Shown in pieces: positions 43,157-51,056 of a stretch of 64,000 nucleotides of DNA. Below the pieces are notes generated by a model. That model saw only the letters and a program-made list of their open reading frames with translations, did no database searches and was not told where the DNA came from. The position numbers and the translations under genes were made by a program. Position 1 is the stretch's first letter; each line of letters begins with the position of its first letter. The DNA lies in the NCBI RefSeq assembly GCF_016757755.1, contig NZ_CP068437.1:1984001-2048000 (forward strand). Direction: 5' to 3'. Source of the stretch: Shewanella sp. KX20019. Lineage in GTDB: Bacteria > Pseudomonadota > Gammaproteobacteria > Enterobacterales > Shewanellaceae.

Positions 43157-44119
43157 TTGCATCCATCAATTTGTCTATTTGAAGAACTACAACTGCGCGT
43201 TAATCAACAGGTGCTTGGCCAAGAAACCGTTGTTGAGCAGTTAGTCATTGCGCTTATTGCCAATGGGCACGTCCTGATACAAGGGCTACCTGGCTTAGCT
43301 AAAACTCGGGCTGTGAATGCCCTAGCCGCTGAGGTTTCAGCGCAGCTTAATCGAATTCAATTTACTCCTGATATGCTGCCGGCCGATATTACTGGTAGCG
43401 AGATCTACAACAATCAAACTCAGAGTCTGAGTTTTAAACCTGGGCCCGTCTTTTGCCACTTCTTACTCGCCGATGAAATAAACCGAGCGCCGGCAAAAGT
43501 ACAATCAGCATTGTTGGAGTCGATGGCTGAAAGCCAAGTCTCTGTCGCGGGTGTTTCACATTCGCTGCCTGAACTCTTCATGGTATTAGCGACGCAAAAC
43601 CCCGTAGAGCAAGAGGGGACCTATCCCTTGCCGGAAGCACAAATGGATCGCTTTTTAATGCAGGTTTTAGTGGACTATCCAGATAAAAATGCCGAAAAGA
43701 AGATGCTCCAATTACTTCGAGCCGCAACAAACAGTCGCTTGGCAGCCGCTACCCCTAAACTGACGGTCGACGCTGTCCTTGCAGCGAGAGCCGAGGTGGA
43801 GCAAGTCTATGTTAATGACAATATCGATCAGTACATCGTCGATATTGTTGATGCGACCCGCTTCCCGCAGAAGTTTTCCACCGAATTAGCTGAATTAATT
43901 GATCTAGGGGCGAGCCCTCGCGCCACGATAGCGCTCGATAAATGCGCACGGGCGCGCGCCTGGTTAGCAGGCCGTGATTTTGTTACCCCTGAGGATGTAA
44001 AAGTCGTTTGTCATGCGGTTCTGCGTCATCGAATTGTTCTTAGCTTTACTTGTATCAACCTCAAGCTAACCAGTGATGATGTCATCGATAAGCTACTCGA
44101 GAACGTCACGTTTGTCTGA
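43157..44119 (+). CDS. MoxR-type AAA+ ATPase
   Basis: The TTG at 43157 is favoured by AAAGGTGA just upstream; a GTG at 43148 is the longer alternative. 320 aa. Walker A is GLPGLAKTRAVNAL, Walker B is HFLLADEINRAPAKVQSALLESMAE, sensor 1 is LATQNPVEQEGTYPLPEAQMDRFL, and sensor 2 lies in DLGASPRATIALDKCARA. MoxR ATPases act as chaperones for periplasmic or membrane complexes together with VWA proteins. It is the first gene of a six-gene operon. Confidence 0.93.
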   Translation: MHPSICLFEELQLRVNQQVLGQETVVEQLVIALIANGHVLIQGLPGLAKTRAVNALAAEVSAQLNRIQFTPDMLPADITGSEIYNNQTQSLSFKPGPVFCHFLLADEINRAPAKVQSALLESMAESQVSVAGVSHSLPELFMVLATQNPVEQEGTYPLPEAQMDRFLMQVLVDYPDKNAEKKMLQLLRAATNSRLAAATPKLTVDAVLAARAEVEQVYVNDNIDQYIVDIVDATRFPQKFSTELAELIDLGASPRATIALDKCARARAWLAGRDFVTPEDVKVVCHAVLRHRIVLSFTCINLKLTSDDVIDKLLENVTFV

Positions 44120-44138
44120 GTAAGGTGAGGGGATAAAA

Positions 44139-45119
44139 ATGAACAACGATGATCGTATTTACAGCAGTTTTTCAAGGTTAAGTTTGCTAGCCAAAAGAGG
44201 GAGAGATTTAAGCTGGCGCCCCCCCTATAGCAAAATATCCCCGATGAGTGGTGTACAAAAAAGTCATCAGCGAGGGCGAGGTTTGGATTTTGTCGAACTG
44301 CGGCATTACTTTCCTGGTGACGATGTTCGTTGTATAGATTGGCGGGTGACTCAACGAACAGGCCAAGCTTTTATTCGTTTATATGCCGAAGAGAAAGACA
44401 AAAATACAGTATTAATTATCGACTTGCGCAGCAGTATGTTTTTCGCAAGTGATGGCTCGATGAAATCAGTCATTGCCAGTGAGTTGGCTGCGATCATTGC
44501 TGGTCGTATTCAACTTGAGGGCGATCGAATTGGTGCACTATTAATGACCGATAAAGGGATTGCAGTGCATCAGCCACAACGTGGTGAAAAATCACTGCTC
44601 ACCTTACTGGAAAACGTTGTATTTCACGGGCAGTCGTTGGGGCAGACATTGGAGAAGACGCAGGAAAATTCTGTTAGGAAACCATTAGTCTGTGACGGCC
44701 CAGAGACTTGCTTTAGTTCTCAGGCATCGCTTGATGACGTATTAAAACAGCTGTGTTTGCAAAAAACCAAAGAAAGCCAAATCTTCATGATCAGCGACTT
44801 TATCGATTTCACCGTTGAGAAAAGTAACGCCTTTATCGCTCAGCTAGCAAAACGTAACAATGTGATTGCCTTGCGTGTCAGTGACCCGTTTGAAGATCAA
44901 CTCCCTGAGATCGCGCTAGTCATGGGTAACGGAAATGTTCAGTTAGACGTCAGCCAAAATGCAGCTGAACTTCGTCAACGCTATAACCAATTTGCAGCGC
45001 AGCAAAATCAACAGCTTGAAGCAAGCCTGACGGCAATGGGGATCCCCTGTTTGCATTTATCGACTCATCAAGACTGCTGGCAGCAATTGGCTGCCATGTC
45101 GATAAAAGGACAGGGTTAA
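44139..45119 (+). CDS. DUF58 domain protein
   Basis: 326 aa, no membrane segment. The core motif GRGLDFVELRHYFPGDDVRCIDWRVTQRTGQAFIRLYAEEKD is at about residues 46-87, followed by a VWA-like fold (TVLIIDLRSSM; SQIFMISDFIDF). DUF58 proteins accompany MoxR ATPases and probably serve as adaptors. GAGGGG precedes the ATG; the next gene starts 1 base after its stop. Confidence 0.92.
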   Translation: MNNDDRIYSSFSRLSLLAKRGRDLSWRPPYSKISPMSGVQKSHQRGRGLDFVELRHYFPGDDVRCIDWRVTQRTGQAFIRLYAEEKDKNTVLIIDLRSSMFFASDGSMKSVIASELAAIIAGRIQLEGDRIGALLMTDKGIAVHQPQRGEKSLLTLLENVVFHGQSLGQTLEKTQENSVRKPLVCDGPETCFSSQASLDDVLKQLCLQKTKESQIFMISDFIDFTVEKSNAFIAQLAKRNNVIALRVSDPFEDQLPEIALVMGNGNVQLDVSQNAAELRQRYNQFAAQQNQQLEASLTAMGIPCLHLSTHQDCWQQLAAMSIKGQG

Positions 45120-45120
45120 T

Positions 45121-45645
45121 ATGACGGGATCGGCACAATCTTCAGGACAGGTGGTCGAATTTGGCTCACACCTGATCAAAAGAGCTCAATGGCAAACAGC
45201 GCCAGACGCAATTTCTTGGTGGCCAGAGACGCCTTTATGGACAGCCATCTTTATCACTATAGTGGCCTGTATTATTGGCTGGACAATACTAAGTGGCTAT
45301 CGTTTTTTGCAAAAAGCCTACGTACGCCAAACACGGCGTCATTTTATTGAATTTGACAGCAGCAACGATCTGGTTGGAATGGCAGATTTACTGAAGCGCT
45401 TTAGCCAGCAACATTGGCCATTGCAGTCGCTGTCAGCTTTAGATACAAGGGAGTTTTCTAAATGTGTTGTCGAGTTAACCGCTACTGTAAGGGCACCTCG
45501 GAGATCTCGCGTCGCGCCCATGGATTTTGCCCTGCTTGAATCTGCCATGTGTGCACTGCTAAGCAACAGTTACCAACAAAACCCCGAGCTTGAGCCAATG
45601 CAACGGCAACTTATCAAAAAATGGTTTGAGGAGATAACATGTTAA
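45121..45645 (+). CDS. DUF4381 domain membrane protein
   Basis: 174 aa. A short N-terminus contains WWPETPLWT, one transmembrane helix (AIFITIVACIIGWTILSGYRFL, about residues 41-62) and a cytoplasmic helical part with LKRFSQQHWPLQSLSALDTREFSKCVVELT. This is the usual small membrane component of MoxR/BatA operons. It overlaps the following VWA gene by 7 bases. Confidence 0.85.
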   Translation: MTGSAQSSGQVVEFGSHLIKRAQWQTAPDAISWWPETPLWTAIFITIVACIIGWTILSGYRFLQKAYVRQTRRHFIEFDSSNDLVGMADLLKRFSQQHWPLQSLSALDTREFSKCVVELTATVRAPRRSRVAPMDFALLESAMCALLSNSYQQNPELEPMQRQLIKKWFEEITC

Positions 45646-46625
45646 CGTTCAGCAGCCCTTGGCTAGCATGCCTACTGTTATTACCTATCATTGCATTGCT
45701 GCTGCCAAAACACCGTACTCAGTTATCTGCCATTCGTTTTTCTAGGTTTGAGCAACTTGCCAGTTTAAGTACTCATAAACCGACCCAAGGTGCCGTGGTA
45801 TTAAGACGATTATTTTGGCAAAGAAGCCTCGCGGCGTTGACCTATATAGCTTTAGTTATCGCTGCAATGCGACCGATATGGCTCGATGAACCTTTCACCC
45901 TAGATAAAGTCGGGCGAGAGATGATGGTTGCGGTAGATTTGTCAGGCTCGATGGAAGCCGGTGACTTTGTCGATTTACAAGGTGACAAGACTCGACGTAT
46001 AGATGGCGTAAAGTCACTATTACTGGATTTTTTAGCGCAAAGAGCATCAGATCGTATCGGATTAATCGCTTTTGGTGATGCAGCATATCTGCAGGCGCCA
46101 TTTACCGAAGATAAGGGCACCTTGAGTTTATTGCTTAAAGAGATGGATGTCCGCATGGCTGGCGCTGGCACCGCACTTGGCGATGCTATCGGTGTGGCGG
46201 TTAATCACTTCTCTCACTCAGACACTGACAATAAAGTGTTGCTGTTGCTTACCGATGGCAATGATACCAGCAGCGAGTTTCCCCCACTGGAAGCGGCTCG
46301 TTACGCCGCGCAGCAGGGTATTGTTATTTACCCTATCGCTATCGGAGACCCTGCTAATGTAGGTGAAGATAGTCTCGATATCGAGATGTTGCAGCAGATT
46401 GCTGAAATAACCCATGGGCAGGTATTTGAGGCGCAAGATGGCAAAGCCTTTACGCAAGTCTACAACATCATTGAGACGTTAGAGCCGCAGGTTTTTGATA
46501 GCTTTACTATACGCCCGGAGAAACAGTTATATTTTTGGCCATTGTTAATCGTTGTAGGGTTAAATCTCGCCGCGCTGATCATGGCAACATGGAGCGCGCG
46601 AAGAAAGAGAGGCAAGCATGAGTGA
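45639..46625 (+). CDS. VWA-domain membrane protein, BatA-like
   Basis: 328 aa. Two N-terminal helices (residues 6-22 and about 62-78), a VWA domain with an intact MIDAS (VAVD100-L-S-G-S104; LLLLTDGNDTSSEF), and a C-terminal helix (LYFWPLLIVVGLNLAALIMAT). The VWA domain would face the periplasm and bind a metal-dependent ligand. It overlaps batB-like by 8 bases. Confidence 0.92.
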   Translation: MLTFSSPWLACLLLLPIIALLLPKHRTQLSAIRFSRFEQLASLSTHKPTQGAVVLRRLFWQRSLAALTYIALVIAAMRPIWLDEPFTLDKVGREMMVAVDLSGSMEAGDFVDLQGDKTRRIDGVKSLLLDFLAQRASDRIGLIAFGDAAYLQAPFTEDKGTLSLLLKEMDVRMAGAGTALGDAIGVAVNHFSHSDTDNKVLLLLTDGNDTSSEFPPLEAARYAAQQGIVIYPIAIGDPANVGEDSLDIEMLQQIAEITHGQVFEAQDGKAFTQVYNIIETLEPQVFDSFTIRPEKQLYFWPLLIVVGLNLAALIMATWSARRKRGKHE

Positions 46626-48231
46626 ATTTCATCTTATTCGGCCATGGGCACTGTTGGCGCTTATTCCTTACCTCTATTGGTTGTGGCTTAGCCACAGAGC
46701 AAAGCGACATACTCAAACTAAATTACCCTTGGCTGCGCACTTAGCCCCTTATTTAAATACTGGTCATCAAGGGGGAAAGCGGTTTTCCCCTATGCAGTTA
46801 TTGCCCATGGTTATGGGGATTATGATTGTTATTGTGAGTGGTCCAGCTTGGCAGCCAGAGGAGGGAAGCTTGGCTAAAAATAGGTCGCCGCTCATCTTTG
46901 TCATCGATCTTTCCAGCTCGATGGCGCAGTCAGATATCGCCCCCAGTCGAATCGAAAGTGCTAAGCATAAATTGACGAGGTTACTTGCGAATAAAAATGA
47001 TGGCTTAGTTGGGGCATGGGTGTATGCCGGTAGTGGCCACCAACTTATTCCTCCGACCGAAGATCGCGAAGTACTAACTGTGTATTTGCAGAGTTTGAAT
47101 ACTCGTTTAGTGCCTAGACAGGGGAAGGATATTGCGACTGTGTTAAGCCAACTAAAACAGCAGCAAAATACCCAGTCAGTTCCAGCGAGTATCGTGGTCA
47201 TTAGCGACAGCATCGATAACGAAGCGCGGCAGGCTATATTAGCCTACGAAAAGGATAGCCATGACCAATTACTGCTGTGGAAATTTGGCTTTGCCTCATC
47301 GATGTCGAGTCCTCGTGGCATAGAGTTACTGCAGATGACGGCAGATGATACTGATATTGAAGCGATAATTAGCTGGGTTAATCAATTTAGCTTCTTTGAC
47401 CCAGAAGATACCAATATTGTTTGGGCTGAGGCTGGCTATTGGTTAGTTTTTCCGACGTTATTGCTGAGCTTGCTTTGGTTTCGAAGGGGCTGGAGCATTC
47501 ACTGGGTTGGCGTTATTCTTCTGCTGCCCTTGCTCAGTATGGCACCAACCAGTGAAGCTAACGCACAAGGGGCTGCTAAGGTCGCTGTAGGGGAGATCAA
47601 CAACTGCGATAATCTATTTATGCGGTTATTGATGACGCCAGATCAGCAAGGGCAATGGTTCTATCAACGACAGGATTTCTCTTGTGCTGCGAATAGCTTC
47701 GTTGACCCACAATGGAAAGTAGAAGCCTTAATGCGTAGTAACCAATGGGAATGGGCTCTGACCATGCTTAATACTCAGCCGGACTCACTAACACGACGGT
47801 TTAATATCGGCATGAGTTATTTACATCTAGCGCGATTTCGCTCCGCGCAGCGTTGGTTCCAGCAGGTTTTATTGTTAGAACCTGAGCACCCACAAGCCAC
47901 TTATAACCTAACAGTGCTGGATGATATTTTTGAGCTGATGGAGCAACGTGCACAGGGACAGGGCACTGCTGGCGAAGATATGACGGCTGATGTGATTGAT
48001 TCCTTGCAAGAGGATATGCAGATTGATGAGCCTGCAGAAAAGATTGAATTAGTTAATAGCGCGGATCTTATTGCCGAGGAACATCTAACCAAAATTTGGC
48101 TAGAGCAAGTTAAGCGTGATCCTGCTGTTTTTTTACGTAATAAATTCACCCTGCAATTACAGAAAGATGAAACTGACAGTTCGCGCACGCCGCAGAAAAC
48201 GGATGCTCAAGCGTTAACTGGAGGCCTGTGA
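46618..48231 (+). CDS. VWA plus TPR membrane protein, BatB/BatC-like fusion
   Basis: 537 aa. N-terminal helices flank residues 12-25 and 58-75. The VWA domain has MIDAS FVIDLSSSMAQSD. A hydrophobic hairpin at about 275-310 follows. Then comes a periplasmic region with TPR-like helices (WEWALTMLNTQPDSLTRRFNIGMSYLHLARFRSAQRWFQQVLLLEPEHPQATYNL) and an acidic/Gln-rich end. In Bacteroides bat operons VWA (BatB) and TPR (BatC) are separate; here they are one chain. It overlaps the BatD-like gene by one base. Confidence 0.9.
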   Translation: MSEFHLIRPWALLALIPYLYWLWLSHRAKRHTQTKLPLAAHLAPYLNTGHQGGKRFSPMQLLPMVMGIMIVIVSGPAWQPEEGSLAKNRSPLIFVIDLSSSMAQSDIAPSRIESAKHKLTRLLANKNDGLVGAWVYAGSGHQLIPPTEDREVLTVYLQSLNTRLVPRQGKDIATVLSQLKQQQNTQSVPASIVVISDSIDNEARQAILAYEKDSHDQLLLWKFGFASSMSSPRGIELLQMTADDTDIEAIISWVNQFSFFDPEDTNIVWAEAGYWLVFPTLLLSLLWFRRGWSIHWVGVILLLPLLSMAPTSEANAQGAAKVAVGEINNCDNLFMRLLMTPDQQGQWFYQRQDFSCAANSFVDPQWKVEALMRSNQWEWALTMLNTQPDSLTRRFNIGMSYLHLARFRSAQRWFQQVLLLEPEHPQATYNLTVLDDIFELMEQRAQGQGTAGEDMTADVIDSLQEDMQIDEPAEKIELVNSADLIAEEHLTKIWLEQVKRDPAVFLRNKFTLQLQKDETDSSRTPQKTDAQALTGGL

Positions 48232-49481
48232 TGCGCTTAACCGACCACTCAACCTTATTACTCAAGCTTTGTTGTTACCTATGCTTGGTATTCAGTATAT
48301 CGGCCAATGCCACAAGTTATCGCGCTCAATGGATTATCGATAGCCAAAAGCCGTTAGAATCTCGGATGAAGAATACCTTGTGGTTAGCCGTTATTAGCGA
48401 TGAACCGATAGCCGCTAGAATGGTGGTTGAACCGATTAAAGTGAAGCACTTTTTTATCGAAAAAGCGAAATCGGGGCCTATTTATACCACTCGTGTCATT
48501 AACGGTCTGCGAAAGCATGTCGCTCAAGTGAAATACGATATTTATCCTGCAAAAGCAGGTGAATTTGCGTTACCCGCCACTAAAGTGACGCTTGGTAAAG
48601 GGGAAGGCGCAAGCATCATCTATGCTGACACTCAGCAGTTTAATGTTGTCGGCCAGCCAGAAAAAGCACGCGGCCTGATAGTTACCTCATCATTAACCTT
48701 ATCGCAAAAGCTGTCAGACATTGAGCTTATTGCTGGTGGCGCAGTGAGTCGTGAAGTATCCATGAAAGTGGCTGACTTGCCGGGGTATTTGATTGCAGAG
48801 CTTCCTTTATCAGTTACAGACTCAGCGAGTAGTCAGTTTGTGACGATGGCAAATAGTGTCACCAGTAGTGCCTCTTTTAGAGGGACAGTGACGGGGAAGA
48901 GAGAAAGTGAGCTGCTCTACCGATTTACAGTTGAAGGTCAATATCAGCTGCCTCAAATATCTGTTAGTTGGTGGGATCCAATTAAGCAGCAGGTGGAATA
49001 CAGTGTTTTACCAGCAGTCGATGTAACGGTTAGGCCAGCGCCGTCCTTGCCGATGAAACAAAGGGTCAGCTTCTGGCTGTCGAGCCTTGTTGATGTGATT
49101 CAAGCCTATCAGCAGTATTTTGCGGTGGCGTTCGCGGCAATATTGTTGGTATTTTGGCAAAGACGTTGGTTTGTCGGCTTGTTTAATCTAGGGCTAACTG
49201 AGGTAAAAGTCGCGGCATCATTACCCTTGAGTCAGCTGCTTATTTTGACGATAAAAGCCGTTTTTTGCTCCAAGCAAAAGCTACCTGCGTTATACACATG
49301 TTGGACAGAACTTCTGTCTAAATCATTACAAATTGAAGCTCGGCAATTGCAGTCATTATTCTGTTATCAAATATCTGGCTCAGTTAAGGTTCGACGCCGG
49401 CTCCTACTTGGGCAAATGATCCATATTAATTGGTTATTCTATTATCAAGGTTTTCAACTGCAACCGCTTAACCCTAGGTAG
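48231..49481 (+). CDS. BatD-like periplasmic/membrane protein
   Basis: ATG 48231 overlaps the previous stop (tgATG) and has GGAGG 6 bases upstream. 416 aa. A signal peptide (residues 1-26) is followed by beta-rich periplasmic domains with the BatD feature of repeated immunoglobulin-like strands (KARGLIVTSSLTLSQKL; YRFTVEGQYQLPQISVSWWDP). One transmembrane helix (about 290-305) and a cytoplasmic helical tail follow. The sequence is divergent, so the call leans on position in the MoxR/VWA operon. Confidence 0.75.
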   Translation: MRLTDHSTLLLKLCCYLCLVFSISANATSYRAQWIIDSQKPLESRMKNTLWLAVISDEPIAARMVVEPIKVKHFFIEKAKSGPIYTTRVINGLRKHVAQVKYDIYPAKAGEFALPATKVTLGKGEGASIIYADTQQFNVVGQPEKARGLIVTSSLTLSQKLSDIELIAGGAVSREVSMKVADLPGYLIAELPLSVTDSASSQFVTMANSVTSSASFRGTVTGKRESELLYRFTVEGQYQLPQISVSWWDPIKQQVEYSVLPAVDVTVRPAPSLPMKQRVSFWLSSLVDVIQAYQQYFAVAFAAILLVFWQRRWFVGLFNLGLTEVKVAASLPLSQLLILTIKAVFCSKQKLPALYTCWTELLSKSLQIEARQLQSLFCYQISGSVKVRRRLLLGQMIHINWLFYYQGFQLQPLNPR

Positions 49482-49543
49482 TTCATGTTGGTGAAACGCA
49501 TCGAATACTAGAGCATTGGTCTGTGCTGGATGAGTAATGGAAC

Positions 49544-49559
49544 TTAGGAAAAGTCCCAG
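49544..49559 (+). promoter_or_regulatory. sulfatase-cluster box 3 (promoter of the 125-aa secreted protein)
   Basis: TTAGGAAAAGTCCCAG with the same 7-2-7 arrangement as boxes 1 and 2. TAAAAT begins 24 bases after the box (49583-49588). The box centre is 70 bases before the ATG at 49622. Confidence 0.65.
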
Positions 49560-49621
49560 TGTTGGAAATGCTCTTTAGCACATAAAATGGCGGCTATGAG
49601 TACGAGTAAAGGTAAAATAAC

Positions 49622-49999
49622 ATGAACAGATTCTGCTTTTTATTCGCTGCAGTGGCTGTGGTATTAGTTGCAAGTCTAGGCAGTGCTGCGAGTGCTGGAA
49701 CCTGGAGTAAAGACAGTCAATCTCCAGTGCTGGAGTTTAGCGGCGAGTCGATACAAGCTATTAGTAAAACCCATTTTCGCGTGAAAGTAGCATACAGCGA
49801 AGCCGCTAAAATGCGTTGTGTTGGGTTTGCTGAAAAGCAAGCCGTTGCGATTGACTCTATTGTGGTTATCCCACCTTTTGGGGTCGCAAATATGCTGATT
49901 AATGAAGCGGATAAAGACATAGATAGCGTGAAATGTTGGATAACCAGCACCCGTAAAGAAGATTTGAAGCGCGATTATATTCAGCATGATTTAAAATAA
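49622..49999 (+). CDS. small secreted protein, 125 aa, in the sulfatase block
   Basis: Signal peptide MNRFCFLFAAVAVVLVASLGSAASA (residues 1-25). The mature part is about 100 residues, beta-rich, with two cysteines (MRCVGF; VKCWITST) that could form a disulfide in the periplasm. Family not recognised. It stands alone after the BatD-like gene but has the same upstream box as the sulfatase and its maturase, so it is probably co-regulated with them. Confidence 0.75.
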   Translation: MNRFCFLFAAVAVVLVASLGSAASAGTWSKDSQSPVLEFSGESIQAISKTHFRVKVAYSEAAKMRCVGFAEKQAVAIDSIVVIPPFGVANMLINEADKDIDSVKCWITSTRKEDLKRDYIQHDLK

Positions 50000-50285
50000 C
50001 TGCGCACGTTATTGGCAAGTTTGCCCGAAGGCCGCTAGCCAATAATGGAATATCACTGGCTATTTTACAGCCCAATTAAATAGGGCTTTTGTTGGGGCGA
50101 TATCGAGGTGGTAGGCTAGATAAAGCCAAGCGTTGCTTAATTTAGCATGCTGTTAAGATTTTCTATGTTAATATTCGCTTAATCAACCTGATTAAGCGTA
50201 CAGTGGGCTTTAAGCTTACCATTGGCACTTAACAATCAATATTATTATTCTTAGGCTGTTTTTGCCTTGCTACGCGGAACGTTAA

Positions 50286-50885
50286 ATGAAATTTAGTCCT
50301 CTTGTTGATGAGTTGATCCAGTCACTTAAATGCTTACCTGGTGTCGGGCCAAAATCAGCACAGCGCATGGCATTTCAGCTATTAGAACGTGACCGCAAGG
50401 CGGGAAGTAAGCTTGCTGATTCGCTCGGTAAAGCGATGTCTGAAGTTGGCCATTGTCAGTCTTGCCGTACCTTTACCGAAGAAACTTACTGCCCAATTTG
50501 TGTTAGCACCAAGCGTGGCCATTCAAGTACTATTTGTGTTGTCGAAACCCCCGCAGATGCATTAGCAATCGAGGCTGGTGGCCATTTTAGTGGCCGTTAC
50601 TTTGTTTTGCTTGGGCACTTGTCACCACTCGATGGCGTCGGGCCAGATGAATTGGGGCTTGCACTGTTGGAAACCCATTTAGTCTCGGGTGAGGTCAGTG
50701 AACTTATTTTGGCAACCAACCCAACGGTTGAAGGCGATGCCACTGCCCATTATATTGCGGATATGGCGAAGAACCATGAATTGGCTGTTAGCCGCATTGC
50801 CCACGGTGTACCTGTGGGCGGCGAGCTTGAATATGTCGATAGCACCACCTTAGCCCTGTCATTTAACGGGCGCTTGCCGATTTAA
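50286..50885 (+). CDS. recR: recombination protein RecR
   Basis: RecFOR-pathway protein that helps load RecA on gapped DNA. 199 aa. It has the helix-hairpin-helix LKCLPGVGPKSAQRMAF, the zinc finger CQSCRTFTEETYCPIC (about residues 57-72) and the Toprim start ICVVETPADALAIE. It resumes the conserved backbone interrupted after ybaB. Confidence 0.97.
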   Translation: MKFSPLVDELIQSLKCLPGVGPKSAQRMAFQLLERDRKAGSKLADSLGKAMSEVGHCQSCRTFTEETYCPICVSTKRGHSSTICVVETPADALAIEAGGHFSGRYFVLLGHLSPLDGVGPDELGLALLETHLVSGEVSELILATNPTVEGDATAHYIADMAKNHELAVSRIAHGVPVGGELEYVDSTTLALSFNGRLPI

Positions 50886-50914
50886 CCTGTTTGGCAATAG
50901 TGAGTTTAAGATTG

Positions 50915-50953
50915 AAATCCAGCTAATGTTGACCCATTAGCTGGATTTTTTTT
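50915..50953 (+). terminator. intrinsic terminator after recR
   Basis: AATCCAGCTAATG / CATTAGCTGGATT with a 6-base loop and eight T. Confidence 0.92.
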
Positions 50954-51056
50954 GCGCAATCGAAATCAATGAGACCTTTTCCCCTTGAAAAGCGATTTTA
51001 TAACCCCATTTCTAGTAACAAGCAGTACTTATATCAAATTTTAAAGGGAACATTTC

